Part shown: positions 50,110-57,992 of the stretch, one piece after another | Layout: every line of letters starts with the position of its first letter | How positions within the stretch are numbered: the stretch's first letter is position 1 | From: Lachnospiraceae bacterium AM93-12TA | Lineage (GTDB): Bacteria > Bacillota > Clostridia > Lachnospirales > Lachnospiraceae | Assembly: GCA_027698105.1 (NCBI GenBank) | Contig: JAQERH010000002.1 | Span: 1 to 64,000, forward strand | Reading direction: 5' to 3' | DNA: 64,000 nt | The notes under the pieces: generated by a model | Databases searched by the model: none | What the model was told of the DNA's origin: nothing | The model's input: only the letters and a program-made list of their open reading frames with translations | Program-made: the position numbers and the translations under genes

Positions 50110-50985
50110 ATGAGCGAAATCAAATTTAAAAAACAGGATGAGAGAGAAGTTCTGACTGTGAAGGAAAATGCCGGGGTTACTTATCTGAGCTTTCCTTCAT
50201 TGGAAGAAACCGGTCTGGTGTCCCACGCCTTTTCTACCCGCCTGGGAGGTGTCAGTAAAGGTGATTATGCGACCATGAATTTTTCCTTTACAAGAGGTGA
50301 CAACCGGGATGATGTACTGGAAAATTATGCCCGGATGGCCCAGGCTCTTAACGTGGAGCGGGAAAAGATGGTTCTCACCTATCAGACCCATACAGTCAAT
50401 ATCCGTCAGGTAACAGAAAACGATGCGGGAAAAGGTGTTGTCAGGGAGCGCGATTATACTGATATCGACGGACTGATTACAGATGTTCCGGGCATTACCT
50501 TAGTCACCTTTTTTGCCGACTGCGTGCCCCTCTATTTTCTGGACCCGGTTCACCGCACCATTGGGCTGTCCCATTCAGGCTGGCGGGGAACAGTTAAAGG
50601 GATGGGACGGGTAACAGCAGAGGCCATGAAAAAAGCCTTTGGATCCCGACCGGAGGATCTGATCGCCTGCGTAGGCCCCAGCATCTGCTCCAGCTGCTAT
50701 GAGGTAGGGCCTGAAGTAGCCCAGGAGTTTGAACATGCCTTTGACAAAAAATACCATTCCTCTATTTTAGAGAAAAAGGCAGACGGAAAATATCAGCTGG
50801 ATCTGTGGAAGGCCAATCAGATCGTACTGGAGGAGGCAGGTTTAAAACGCGAACACATCTCTGTCACTAACATCTGCACCCACTGTAATCCGGAGCTTTT
50901 ATTTTCCCACCGCAGAAGCGCAGAGCGGAGAGGAAACCTCTGTGCCTTCCTTTGCTTAAAGGAAGATCCTGTACATAAAGGATGA
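50110..50985 (+). CDS. pgeF: Peptidoglycan editing factor PgeF (YfiH, multicopper-like)
   Basis: A 291-residue protein of the YfiH/PgeF family, linked to removal of wrongly placed L-Ser in peptidoglycan precursors in E. coli, and to purine nucleoside phosphorolysis in others. Metal-binding motifs are visible: HAFSTRLGG, QTHTVNI, ADCVPLYFLDP, LSHSGWRGTVKGM, GPSICSSCYEVG. ATG 50110 fits AAGGAG (50098-50103). It begins 21 nt after yraN. Confidence 0.9.
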   Translation: MSEIKFKKQDEREVLTVKENAGVTYLSFPSLEETGLVSHAFSTRLGGVSKGDYATMNFSFTRGDNRDDVLENYARMAQALNVEREKMVLTYQTHTVNIRQVTENDAGKGVVRERDYTDIDGLITDVPGITLVTFFADCVPLYFLDPVHRTIGLSHSGWRGTVKGMGRVTAEAMKKAFGSRPEDLIACVGPSICSSCYEVGPEVAQEFEHAFDKKYHSSILEKKADGKYQLDLWKANQIVLEEAGLKREHISVTNICTHCNPELLFSHRRSAERRGNLCAFLCLKEDPVHKG

Positions 50986-51024
50986 TCAGTCTGACAGGTA
51001 CAGCAGCCAGTCAGGTGATATGAC

Positions 51025-51075
51025 AAAGAGCATGCACTGCGAAAGATATCAATTCTTCTGCAGTCCATGCTCTTT
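51025..51075. terminator. Bidirectional terminator between pgeF and the SASP gene
   Basis: AAAGAGCATG (51025-51034) and CATGCTCTTT (51066-51075), extended inward by ACTGC/GCAGT with one mismatch. Serves the two convergent genes. Confidence 0.8.
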
Positions 51076-51161
51076 TCTTTCTGCATCCACCCTGTCAATA
51101 CAGAGCTTCTGCCTTCTGAAGCATTATTCTTTTAGGAGATATGCGGTTTCTGAAGTTCTGC

Positions 51162-51365
51162 CTATTTGCCGGCCATCTGTCTCTCCTGAGCTTCGATCAT
51201 CTTCTTCACCATATAGCCTCCTACAGATCCATTCTGTGCGGAAGTTAAGTTTCCGTTGTAGCCGTTGCTTAACGGAACACCGAGCTCACCGGCAACCTCC
51301 ATCTTAAAACGGTTCATTGCTTCCTTTGCCTCTGGTACATTCATTGTGTTGTTATTGCTAGACAT
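51162..51365 (-). CDS. Alpha/beta-type small acid-soluble spore protein
   Basis: A 67-residue SASP: MKEAMNRFKMEVAGELG-like N-terminal half and the signature VPLSNGYNGNLTSAQNG, SVGGYMVKKMIE. It coats and protects spore DNA. AAGGAGGG precedes the ATG on the minus strand. Shows the organism can sporulate. Confidence 0.95.
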   Translation of the reverse strand: MSSNNNTMNVPEAKEAMNRFKMEVAGELGVPLSNGYNGNLTSAQNGSVGGYMVKKMIEAQERQMAGK

Positions 51366-51447
51366 AACAAACCCTCCTTTTCATCTGACTGCCCATGCTT
51401 CTGTTTTCTTTTGTGTGTTTCATGGGCTGTTGTTTTTGCTACATTCC

Positions 51448-51475
51448 TAGTATGTCTCGAACCGCTTAGAATACA
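51448..51475 (-). promoter_or_regulatory. Possible sigma-G promoter of the SASP gene
   Basis: Minus strand CATACTA (51454-51448) is a perfect forespore-type -10. TGTATT (51475-51470) is a candidate -35, but the 15-nt spacing is shorter than the usual 17-18. Confidence 0.4.
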
Positions 51476-51565
51476 CTGGCATCTTTTGAGTCTTTTTCCA
51501 AGGTCTTCCTGCTCTTTCTATGCCGATTTTTCAGCGCGCTTTTTATCGATTCTTTTAATTTTGCC

Positions 51566-51594
51566 TTGTATATCACGTCATTACATACTATAAT
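51566..51594 (+). promoter_or_regulatory. Promoter of rsmD-coaD
   Basis: TTGTAT (51566-51571), 17-nt spacer, TATAAT (51589-51594). It lies in the 300-nt gap between the divergent SASP and rsmD genes. The rest of that gap shows only the possible SASP promoter. Confidence 0.75.
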
Positions 51595-51665
51595 ATGCAG
51601 TGACGAGCGGGTGGAATGAAATTTTCTCTGCCGCGCCGCCAATAATCAGACAGCAGGAAAAATAG

Positions 51666-52232
51666 ATGAGAGTAATAGCCGGCAGCGCCAGAAGGCTGCT
51701 TTTAAAAACACCGGAAGGGATGGAGACCAGACCGACCACAGACCGGATTAAGGAAACCCTATTTAATATGATTCAGGATGATCTGTACCACTGTCAGTTT
51801 CTTGATCTGTTTTCAGGAAGCGGAGCCATCGGAATCGAGGCCTTAAGCCGCGGAGCCAGCAGGGCTGTGTTTGTGGAAAATCATCCCCAGGCTGTGGAAG
51901 TGATCCACAGCAATTTAAAAACTACCCGCCTGGAGGAACAGGCTGCTGTGATGAGCTGCGATGTAATGACAGCCTTAAAGCGTCTGGAAGAGCGGAAACT
52001 TTCCTTTGATTTTATTTTTATGGATCCGCCATACAACTGTTTTCACGAAAAGAGGGTTCTGGAATACCTGGCCCATTCGTCCCTTGTAACGCAGAATACG
52101 GTGATCCTCGTAGAAGCTTCCAAGGAGACCGATACCTCCTACCTTGAAGAACTGGGCTTTCGCCTGAATCGGGTAAAGGAGTATAAGACAAACAAGCATT
52201 TATTTATCAGTCTATCTGACTGCGATTGTTAA
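51666..52232 (+). CDS. rsmD: 16S rRNA (guanine966-N2)-methyltransferase RsmD
   Basis: A 188-residue Rossmann methyltransferase: [48 protein letters not shown] (SAM site) and FIFMDPPYN (catalytic NPPY-type motif). Precedes coaD, a widely conserved pair. Confidence 0.95.
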   Translation: MRVIAGSARRLLLKTPEGMETRPTTDRIKETLFNMIQDDLYHCQFLDLFSGSGAIGIEALSRGASRAVFVENHPQAVEVIHSNLKTTRLEEQAAVMSCDVMTALKRLEERKLSFDFIFMDPPYNCFHEKRVLEYLAHSSLVTQNTVILVEASKETDTSYLEELGFRLNRVKEYKTNKHLFISLSDCDC

Positions 52233-52255
52233 ACACCAAAGGAGAAAACAGTATT

Positions 52256-52777
52256 ATGAAAACAGCCATTTATCCGGGCAGCTTCGATCCAGTAACATTG
52301 GGCCACTATGACATTATTGAGCGTTCCTCAAAAATTTTTGACAGACTGATTGTGGGAGTTCTCAATAATAGTGCAAAATCTCCATTGTTTTCTGTAGAAG
52401 AACGTGTTAAGATGTTAAAAGATGTAACAAAAAGGCTTCCAAATGTAGAGGTAATGGCTTTTGACGGGCTTCTGATCGATTTTGCCAGAGAAAAACAGGC
52501 GCAGGTAATTGTCAGAGGTTTACGTGCTGTTACGGACTTTGAATATGAGCTCCAGATGGCTCAGATGAACCGTGTCATTGCCCCGGAGATTGATACACTG
52601 TTTCTGACTACGAACTTAAAATACGCCTATTTAAGCTCCAGCATTTCGAAGGAGGTCGCTATGTACGGCGGCGATATTTCGGCATTTCTGGATCCCCTTG
52701 TGGCGAAAGAGGTCCAGAAAAAGTGTTCCGCCAGCCATAAAAAGGTAAAGGAGATAGAGAACTATGAGCAGAATTGA
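52256..52777 (+). CDS. coaD: Phosphopantetheine adenylyltransferase
   Basis: CoaD makes dephospho-CoA from 4'-phosphopantetheine and ATP. 173 residues: [17 protein letters not shown] (TxGH nucleotidyltransferase motif region) and the later YLSSSISKE signature. ATG 52256 is preferred; the frame is open into rsmD. AAAGGAG lies 11 nt upstream. Confidence 0.96.
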   Translation: MKTAIYPGSFDPVTLGHYDIIERSSKIFDRLIVGVLNNSAKSPLFSVEERVKMLKDVTKRLPNVEVMAFDGLLIDFAREKQAQVIVRGLRAVTDFEYELQMAQMNRVIAPEIDTLFLTTNLKYAYLSSSISKEVAMYGGDISAFLDPLVAKEVQKKCSASHKKVKEIENYEQN

Positions 52778-53345
52778 GCAGATTATCAATGAAATTGAGG
52801 AATATATTGAGAGCTGTAAATTTCAGCCTCTTTCCAATACAAAAATTCTTGTAAATAAGGAAGAGATCGAGGAACTTCTGGTAGAACTGCGTCTTCGTAT
52901 TCCAGAGGAGATTAAAAAGTACCAGAAGATTATCAGCAATCAGGATGCTATTCTTCAGGAAGCCCGCTCCCAGGCAGATGCCATGGTAGCTAAGGCTACA
53001 GAACAGACAAATGAGCTGGTAAATGAGCATGAGATTATGCAGAGAGCCTATGCGGAAGCAGAGAGCATTATTCAGAATGCCCAGACTCAGGGGCAGGCTA
53101 TCTTAGATCGCGCTGTAGGCGAAGCCAACGCCATGCGTCAGAGTTCTGTGCAGTACACCGATGATATGTTGAGAAGCCTTCAGACCATTGTAAAGCATAC
53201 CATGGATGAGGCGCAGAATCGTTTCGATTCCTTTGCATCTTCCCTTCAGTCCAGCTATGACATTGTTTCTTCAAACCGCATCGAATTGTCAGGAAGTCTG
53301 GTAGAAGAGCCTCAGGATCCTACTCAGCCAGGGACAGCAGAATAA
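52764..53345 (+). CDS. Coiled-coil protein of unknown function (ATP synthase subunit B/H-like helix)
   Basis: A 193-residue, almost wholly helical protein with long coiled coil (about 60-165: [38 protein letters not shown]), similar in style to V-type ATPase subunit H or DivIVA-like proteins. Homologues often sit beside coaD in Lachnospiraceae, by my recollection. Function unknown. It overlaps coaD by 14 nt, so it is coupled to it; its 3' end overlaps the convergent ylbJ by 26 nt. Confidence 0.75.
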   Translation: MSRIEQIINEIEEYIESCKFQPLSNTKILVNKEEIEELLVELRLRIPEEIKKYQKIISNQDAILQEARSQADAMVAKATEQTNELVNEHEIMQRAYAEAESIIQNAQTQGQAILDRAVGEANAMRQSSVQYTDDMLRSLQTIVKHTMDEAQNRFDSFASSLQSSYDIVSSNRIELSGSLVEEPQDPTQPGTAE

Positions 53346-54249
53346 ACAGAGACGTGGATAAAAGCAGATGAACCAGCTTCCACAGTACATAATGCCGGAT
53401 GGAAAGTCCGGCATTTTTCTGTATTACTGCTGAGACCTGGAAGATGCCTGACAAGCCTCCAAATACAGCAGCTCCCACCATGCCGGCTCCCATAAGCAGA
53501 GGCGGCTGGCCGGAGGATGCCATTTCACGGATTCCGGTAGTCATCTCAATAAGACCCAGAAAATACGGACGCAGAAAAAAGCCCTCCGGTGAAAAGGCAG
53601 TTACAAAGGCGGATAAAATAGAAAAAATCATGAGGTATCCTCCGATTTTCGCCATAATTTCCAGGCAGTCCATCAAAATTTCATCAAAGGAAGAGGACCT
53701 GGGCTGCTCTGTCCGCTGCTTTGCCAGGTACTGTTTCTGCCTCCCTGGTTTTGGAACGCGGTAGAATATCCGTGCCGGAACAGCTATAAGAAACATTGGC
53801 AGATAAACAGAGAGAAGTACCTTTGCAAAGGAAAGTGAGGGCGGAAGCAAAGAACGCAGATAACCAGATAAAAACATCGGGCTGGGCCAGGCAGAGACGG
53901 CCAGAAGATACTGGGCTTCCTCCTTGGATATATTTTCAGCCGTCAGAAAATCAGCTGTTGTTTTCGGCCCCATCGGGTAGCCGCAGAGAATGCCTGTCAT
54001 CAGAGCATAGCTGCCGTTTTCCGAAAGGGACATATGAGAAAAAAAAGGCATCAGGGGGCGTGTCAGAGCTGGCACAGCTCCAAAAGCGGCAATCGCGCTG
54101 GAACACAGCATGAAAGGCAGAAGAGTGGGAAGCACTGTGTGAAACCACAGCAGAAGGCCGGCTTTGGCTCCCTGAAAGGCAAGAACCGGATAGAAGAGCA
54201 GAAGTCCCATTACCGCTGCTGCAAAAAGCGGAAACAAGGATTTTTTCAT
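53320..54249 (-). CDS. ylbJ: Sporulation integral membrane protein YlbJ
   Basis: A 309-residue polytopic protein of the YlbJ group (nucleoside-recognition/gate fold). Recognisable segments: WFHTVLPTLLPFMLCS, GILCGYPMGPKTTADF, SAWPSPMFLSGYL, and a C-terminal GMVGAAVFGGLSGIFQV gate repeat. In Bacillus it is made under sigma-E and is required for heat-resistant spores. On the minus strand, convergent with the coiled-coil gene (26-nt overlap of coding 3' ends). Confidence 0.9.
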   Translation of the reverse strand: MKKSLFPLFAAAVMGLLLFYPVLAFQGAKAGLLLWFHTVLPTLLPFMLCSSAIAAFGAVPALTRPLMPFFSHMSLSENGSYALMTGILCGYPMGPKTTADFLTAENISKEEAQYLLAVSAWPSPMFLSGYLRSLLPPSLSFAKVLLSVYLPMFLIAVPARIFYRVPKPGRQKQYLAKQRTEQPRSSSFDEILMDCLEIMAKIGGYLMIFSILSAFVTAFSPEGFFLRPYFLGLIEMTTGIREMASSGQPPLLMGAGMVGAAVFGGLSGIFQVSAVIQKNAGLSIRHYVLWKLVHLLLSTSLFILLSLAE

Positions 54250-54302
54250 AAGCCACCGAATACACTTATTTTATACACTATATGTAAAAAACAGGTGAGG
54301 TT

Positions 54303-55106
54303 ATGAGTTTAATCCTGATTCTTCTTCTGGCTCTGCTCAGCACAGCTGTCACAGGCTTTCTCGCTGCATCTGCCCCTCTTGTCCGCCTGACTCCCTATGC
54401 TCTAGAATCAGATGCCTTTCGAGCCATGAAGCTGGGAACAGCCATCTCGGAACTGGACCGGATGGATCCAGAACAGCTGGCAGCCTTAATGCTCCGGCAT
54501 AATTACGATTTGACAGAATGTACTGATCTGTCTTATGATAATAAGATATTTAAGATGAAAAAGCCCAGAGAGTATAGAAAGCTGGCAGACGGATATGAAC
54601 GGATCTTCTCTGATCTGGTCTATTTCCCTATTCCTGCCAGCATCCGTCCGGATACGCCAAGACCAGTCTACGAGGATGGCTGGCAGCAGAAGCGGACCTA
54701 TGGCGGTGAGAGAGGCCATGAAGGCTGCGATATTATGGGTGCAGAACGGGCGAGAGGCTTTTATCCTGTCGTCAGCATGAGCAGCGGAACAGTGGAAAAA
54801 GTGGGATGGCTGGAACAGGGAGGATGGCGAATTGGAATCCGCTCGCCATCCGGTGCTTATCTCTACTATGCCCATCTTTATTCCTACAGCCGGGACTGGA
54901 AGGCTGGAGATACGGTAAAAGCAGGGGAACTTCTGGGCTTTATGGGAGATTCCGGGTACGGAAAAGAAGAAAATACGGTAGGAAATTTTCCGGTCCATCT
55001 CCACCTGGGAATTTACATGCGGACAGATCATTTTGAGGAGCTGAGCGTCAATCCCTACTGGATTCTCAAGTATCTGGAAAAACGGACTCTTCTATATGAT
55101 TATTAG
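54303..55106 (+). CDS. M23-family peptidase-like protein
   Basis: A 267-residue membrane-anchored protein. N-terminal hydrophobic segment (about 3-25), then an unfamiliar region (about 30-130) and a LytM/M23 domain from about 130: GHEGCDIMG (metal His and Asp), VVSMSSGTVEKVGW, YYAHLYSYSRDWKAGDTVKAG and HLHLGIYM (HxH). The metal ligands look complete, so it may be an active peptidoglycan endopeptidase. AGGTGAGG precedes ATG. Divergent from ylbJ, so sporulation use is possible but unproven. Confidence 0.85.
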   Translation: MSLILILLLALLSTAVTGFLAASAPLVRLTPYALESDAFRAMKLGTAISELDRMDPEQLAALMLRHNYDLTECTDLSYDNKIFKMKKPREYRKLADGYERIFSDLVYFPIPASIRPDTPRPVYEDGWQQKRTYGGERGHEGCDIMGAERARGFYPVVSMSSGTVEKVGWLEQGGWRIGIRSPSGAYLYYAHLYSYSRDWKAGDTVKAGELLGFMGDSGYGKEENTVGNFPVHLHLGIYMRTDHFEELSVNPYWILKYLEKRTLLYDY

Positions 55107-55140
55107 AACGATATAAGAGAAATGGTTGGTAACAGAATTT

Positions 55141-56568
55141 ATGAAAAAAAACAGAGAACCGGGATCACTTCCCGCTGATTTTAAAGAAAAAATGAAGCAG
55201 CTTCTGGGAGAAGAGTATGAAGCATATCTGAAAAGTTTTGAGGAGCCCTGCCATAATGGTCTTCGGATCAATCGTCTGAAGCTTGACCGGGAGACATGGC
55301 AGCAGATTTCTCCCTTTTCCCTGGAACCTGTTCCCTGGATTGAGAACGGCTTTTACTACTTTTCAGATACTGCAGATGCTGAGGAGAATTCCAGACCTTC
55401 CAGACATCCTTACTATTACGCAGGACTCTATTATCTCCAGGAGCCCAGCGCCATGACTCCGGCCAATCTCCTCCCGGTAGAGCCTGGTGATCTGGTACTT
55501 GATATCTGCGCAGCTCCAGGAGGAAAAAGTACAGAGCTGGGTGCAAAACTTCAGGGAAAAGGTCTGCTGTTTTCCAATGACATCAGCAATTCCAGAGCCA
55601 AAGCTCTCTTAAAAAATCTGGAGATGGCCGGAATTTCTAATTTCTGCGTGGCCAGTGAGGCACCAGAAAAGCTGTCTGGCCTGCTGCCGGAATTTTTTGA
55701 CAAAATCCTGGTGGATGCCCCCTGCTCCGGTGAAGGAATGTTCCGCAGAGATCCTGACATGATCAAGAGCTATGAAAAACAGGGACCGGCAGAATATGTG
55801 CCTATTCAGCGTTCTATTGTCTCTGAGGCAGTTAAAATGCTGAAGCCGGGCGGTCTCCTTCTATATTCTACCTGCACCTTTGACCAGGAAGAAAATGAAG
55901 GAACCATCCAGTATCTCTTAGAGCAATTTCCTGATATGAAGCTTTTGGAACTTCCCCATCGGGAAGGATTCTCCCGTGGTATCGGCCTGCCCCAGTGTGT
56001 CCGCCTGTTTCCCCACCAGATTCAGGGAGAGGGACATTTTATCGCTCTGCTTCAAAAAGATTCAGCGGCGACAAAAGATGAAACGTCCGGCCAGAACAAA
56101 CCAGCCTGTTCCCTGGAAAAGCTGGCTGGAGCGGAGGCAGCTGCATTTTTATCTTCAATTTCCAAACCGCTTCCTCCCTGCCAGCTCCTGGAGAAAAACG
56201 GAAGCCTTTATCTACTCCCTGAGGCAGTTGCAGCTCTTGGAGAAAAACAGAGAAAACGTATCCGCTTTCTCAGAACAGGTCTGCTGTTAGGAGAAATCAA
56301 AAAGGGGCGGTTCGAGCCCTCCCAGGCCCTGGCCATGGCCCTTAAAAAAGAGGATTATCCTTCCTCCATCGATTTTTCACCAAAGGATGAACGGGTGATC
56401 CGCTATCTGAAAGGCGAAACCATCGCTTTAAACGGCGAAGAAGCTGACTCTTTAAACAGCCGTTTCCCCTGGGTTCTTGTCTGCACAGGGGGCTTTCCTT
56501 TAGGCTGGGCCAAGCATTTAAATGGCAGCCTGAAAAATAAATATTACCCTGGATGGAGGTGGCAGTAA
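55141..56568 (+). CDS. rsmF: RsmF/YebU-type rRNA m5C methyltransferase
   Basis: NOL1/NOP2/Sun-family RNA cytosine-C5 methyltransferase, about 475 residues. SAM motif DICAAPGGKSTELG, DAPCSGEGMF and catalytic YSTCTFDQEENE are all present. A C-terminal region of about 150 residues (from about 330) corresponds to the RsmF-specific extension with a PUA-like end. Start is uncertain: ATG 55141 (used here) or TTG 55126; neither has a strong SD. Its TAA overlaps the next gene's ATG (TAATG). Confidence 0.88.
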   Translation: MKKNREPGSLPADFKEKMKQLLGEEYEAYLKSFEEPCHNGLRINRLKLDRETWQQISPFSLEPVPWIENGFYYFSDTADAEENSRPSRHPYYYAGLYYLQEPSAMTPANLLPVEPGDLVLDICAAPGGKSTELGAKLQGKGLLFSNDISNSRAKALLKNLEMAGISNFCVASEAPEKLSGLLPEFFDKILVDAPCSGEGMFRRDPDMIKSYEKQGPAEYVPIQRSIVSEAVKMLKPGGLLLYSTCTFDQEENEGTIQYLLEQFPDMKLLELPHREGFSRGIGLPQCVRLFPHQIQGEGHFIALLQKDSAATKDETSGQNKPACSLEKLAGAEAAAFLSSISKPLPPCQLLEKNGSLYLLPEAVAALGEKQRKRIRFLRTGLLLGEIKKGRFEPSQALAMALKKEDYPSSIDFSPKDERVIRYLKGETIALNGEEADSLNSRFPWVLVCTGGFPLGWAKHLNGSLKNKYYPGWRWQ

Positions 56569-57956
56569 TGGGTACTATGCGTCTTGATAAGTTTCTGGTG
56601 GAAATGAAACAGGGCAGCCGGAGTGAGGTAAAAAAAATCATTAAAAGCGGCCGGGTAACAGTGGATGGCCAGACAGTGCGGGAACCAGAGAAAAAGTTTG
56701 ATCCGGAGTGTTCAGAGATCTCCGTAGACGGTCAGACAGTGGCTTACGCTTCCTTTGAATATTTTATGCTCAACAAACCCCAAGGGGTTGTCTCCGCCAC
56801 AGAGGATCGCCGTTTTCAGACGGTTGTGGATCTGATCGATACAGCAAAACGCAGAGATCTCTTTCCGGCTGGACGGCTTGATATAGACACAGAAGGTCTT
56901 CTTCTCATTACCAACGATGGAAAACTGGCCCATCAGCTGCTTTCACCGAAAAAGCATGTGGATAAGGTATATTTTGCCAGAGTAGAGGGGATACTGCCGA
57001 AGGATGTAAAAGAACAGTTCGCAAAAGGCCTGACTTTGGACGGGGATGTAAAGACTCTGCCGGCACAGCTTGAAATTTTGCAGGAAGGGCCTGTTTCTGA
57101 AGTCCGTCTGACCATTCGGGAAGGAAAGTTTCATCAGGTAAAAAGAATGTTCGAGGCAGTAGAATGCCGGGTCGTATATTTAAAACGGCTTTCCATGGGA
57201 AGCCTTGTTTTAGATGAGGCGCTGGCTCCCGGAGAATACAGACGTCTGACAGAGGAAGAGATACGCTCTTTAAAGAGCACGGAACCTTCCTGTACGCAAG
57301 CAGCCAGCCCTCTGGCTGGAAAAAAGGCATTCCTGTTTGATCTGGACGGAACACTGGTAGATTCCATGTGGATGTGGGGAGCCATCGACGTGGAATATCT
57401 GGGAAGATTTGGACTGGAATGTCCTCCGGATCTTCAGAAATCCATCGAGGGAATGAGCTTTTCCGAGACAGCTGCCTACTTTAAAAAACGGTTTAATCTG
57501 AAGGCATCCCTGGAGGAAATCAAGTCTGACTGGATTTCCATGTCCATTGAAAAATATAGAAATCAGGTGTTTCCAAAACAGGGAGCTGAAGCATTTTTAG
57601 CTTATGCAGCAGAACAGAACATTAAAATGGCCATCTGTACCAGCAACGGCCGGGAAATGGTGGATGCTGTGTTAAGCTCTCTGAAGCTTGCCGGTTATTT
57701 TGACTGCATTATTACCGGATGCGAGGTGGAGGCAGGAAAGCCGTCTCCTGATATTTATCTGGAAGCTGCCCGTCGCATCGGCGTGTCCCCAGAGGAATGC
57801 GCTGTATTTGAAGACGTGCCGGCCGGTATCCTGGCTGGAAAAAGAGCCGGGATGGAGGTATTTGCCGTAGAGGACGAATATTCTCTTGGAATGGAAGAGG
57901 AGAAGAGAGCGCTTTCCGATTTCTACATCCGCGATTACAGCGAGTTGCTGCCATAA
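56568..57956 (+). CDS. RsuA/RluB-family pseudouridine synthase fused to a HAD phosphatase
   Basis: A 462-residue fusion. N-terminal half: S4 domain (MRLDKFLVEMKQGSRSEVKK) and a pseudouridine synthase with catalytic Asp105 in GRLDIDTEGLLLITNDG plus MLNKPQGVVSAT. It most resembles RsuA, which makes Psi516 in 16S rRNA. From about residue 252, a beta-phosphoglucomutase-like HAD domain: FDLDGTLVDS (motif I with both Asp), ICTSNGREM, EAGKPSPDIY, VFEDVPAGI. All HAD motifs look intact. Start ATG 56568 overlaps the rsmF stop; GGAGG sits 8 nt upstream. Confidence 0.88.
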   Translation: MGTMRLDKFLVEMKQGSRSEVKKIIKSGRVTVDGQTVREPEKKFDPECSEISVDGQTVAYASFEYFMLNKPQGVVSATEDRRFQTVVDLIDTAKRRDLFPAGRLDIDTEGLLLITNDGKLAHQLLSPKKHVDKVYFARVEGILPKDVKEQFAKGLTLDGDVKTLPAQLEILQEGPVSEVRLTIREGKFHQVKRMFEAVECRVVYLKRLSMGSLVLDEALAPGEYRRLTEEEIRSLKSTEPSCTQAASPLAGKKAFLFDLDGTLVDSMWMWGAIDVEYLGRFGLECPPDLQKSIEGMSFSETAAYFKKRFNLKASLEEIKSDWISMSIEKYRNQVFPKQGAEAFLAYAAEQNIKMAICTSNGREMVDAVLSSLKLAGYFDCIITGCEVEAGKPSPDIYLEAARRIGVSPEECAVFEDVPAGILAGKRAGMEVFAVEDEYSLGMEEEKRALSDFYIRDYSELLP

Positions 57957-57992
57957 AGGTCTAACGAGAGTGAAGAGGAGTACAAAGGATTT

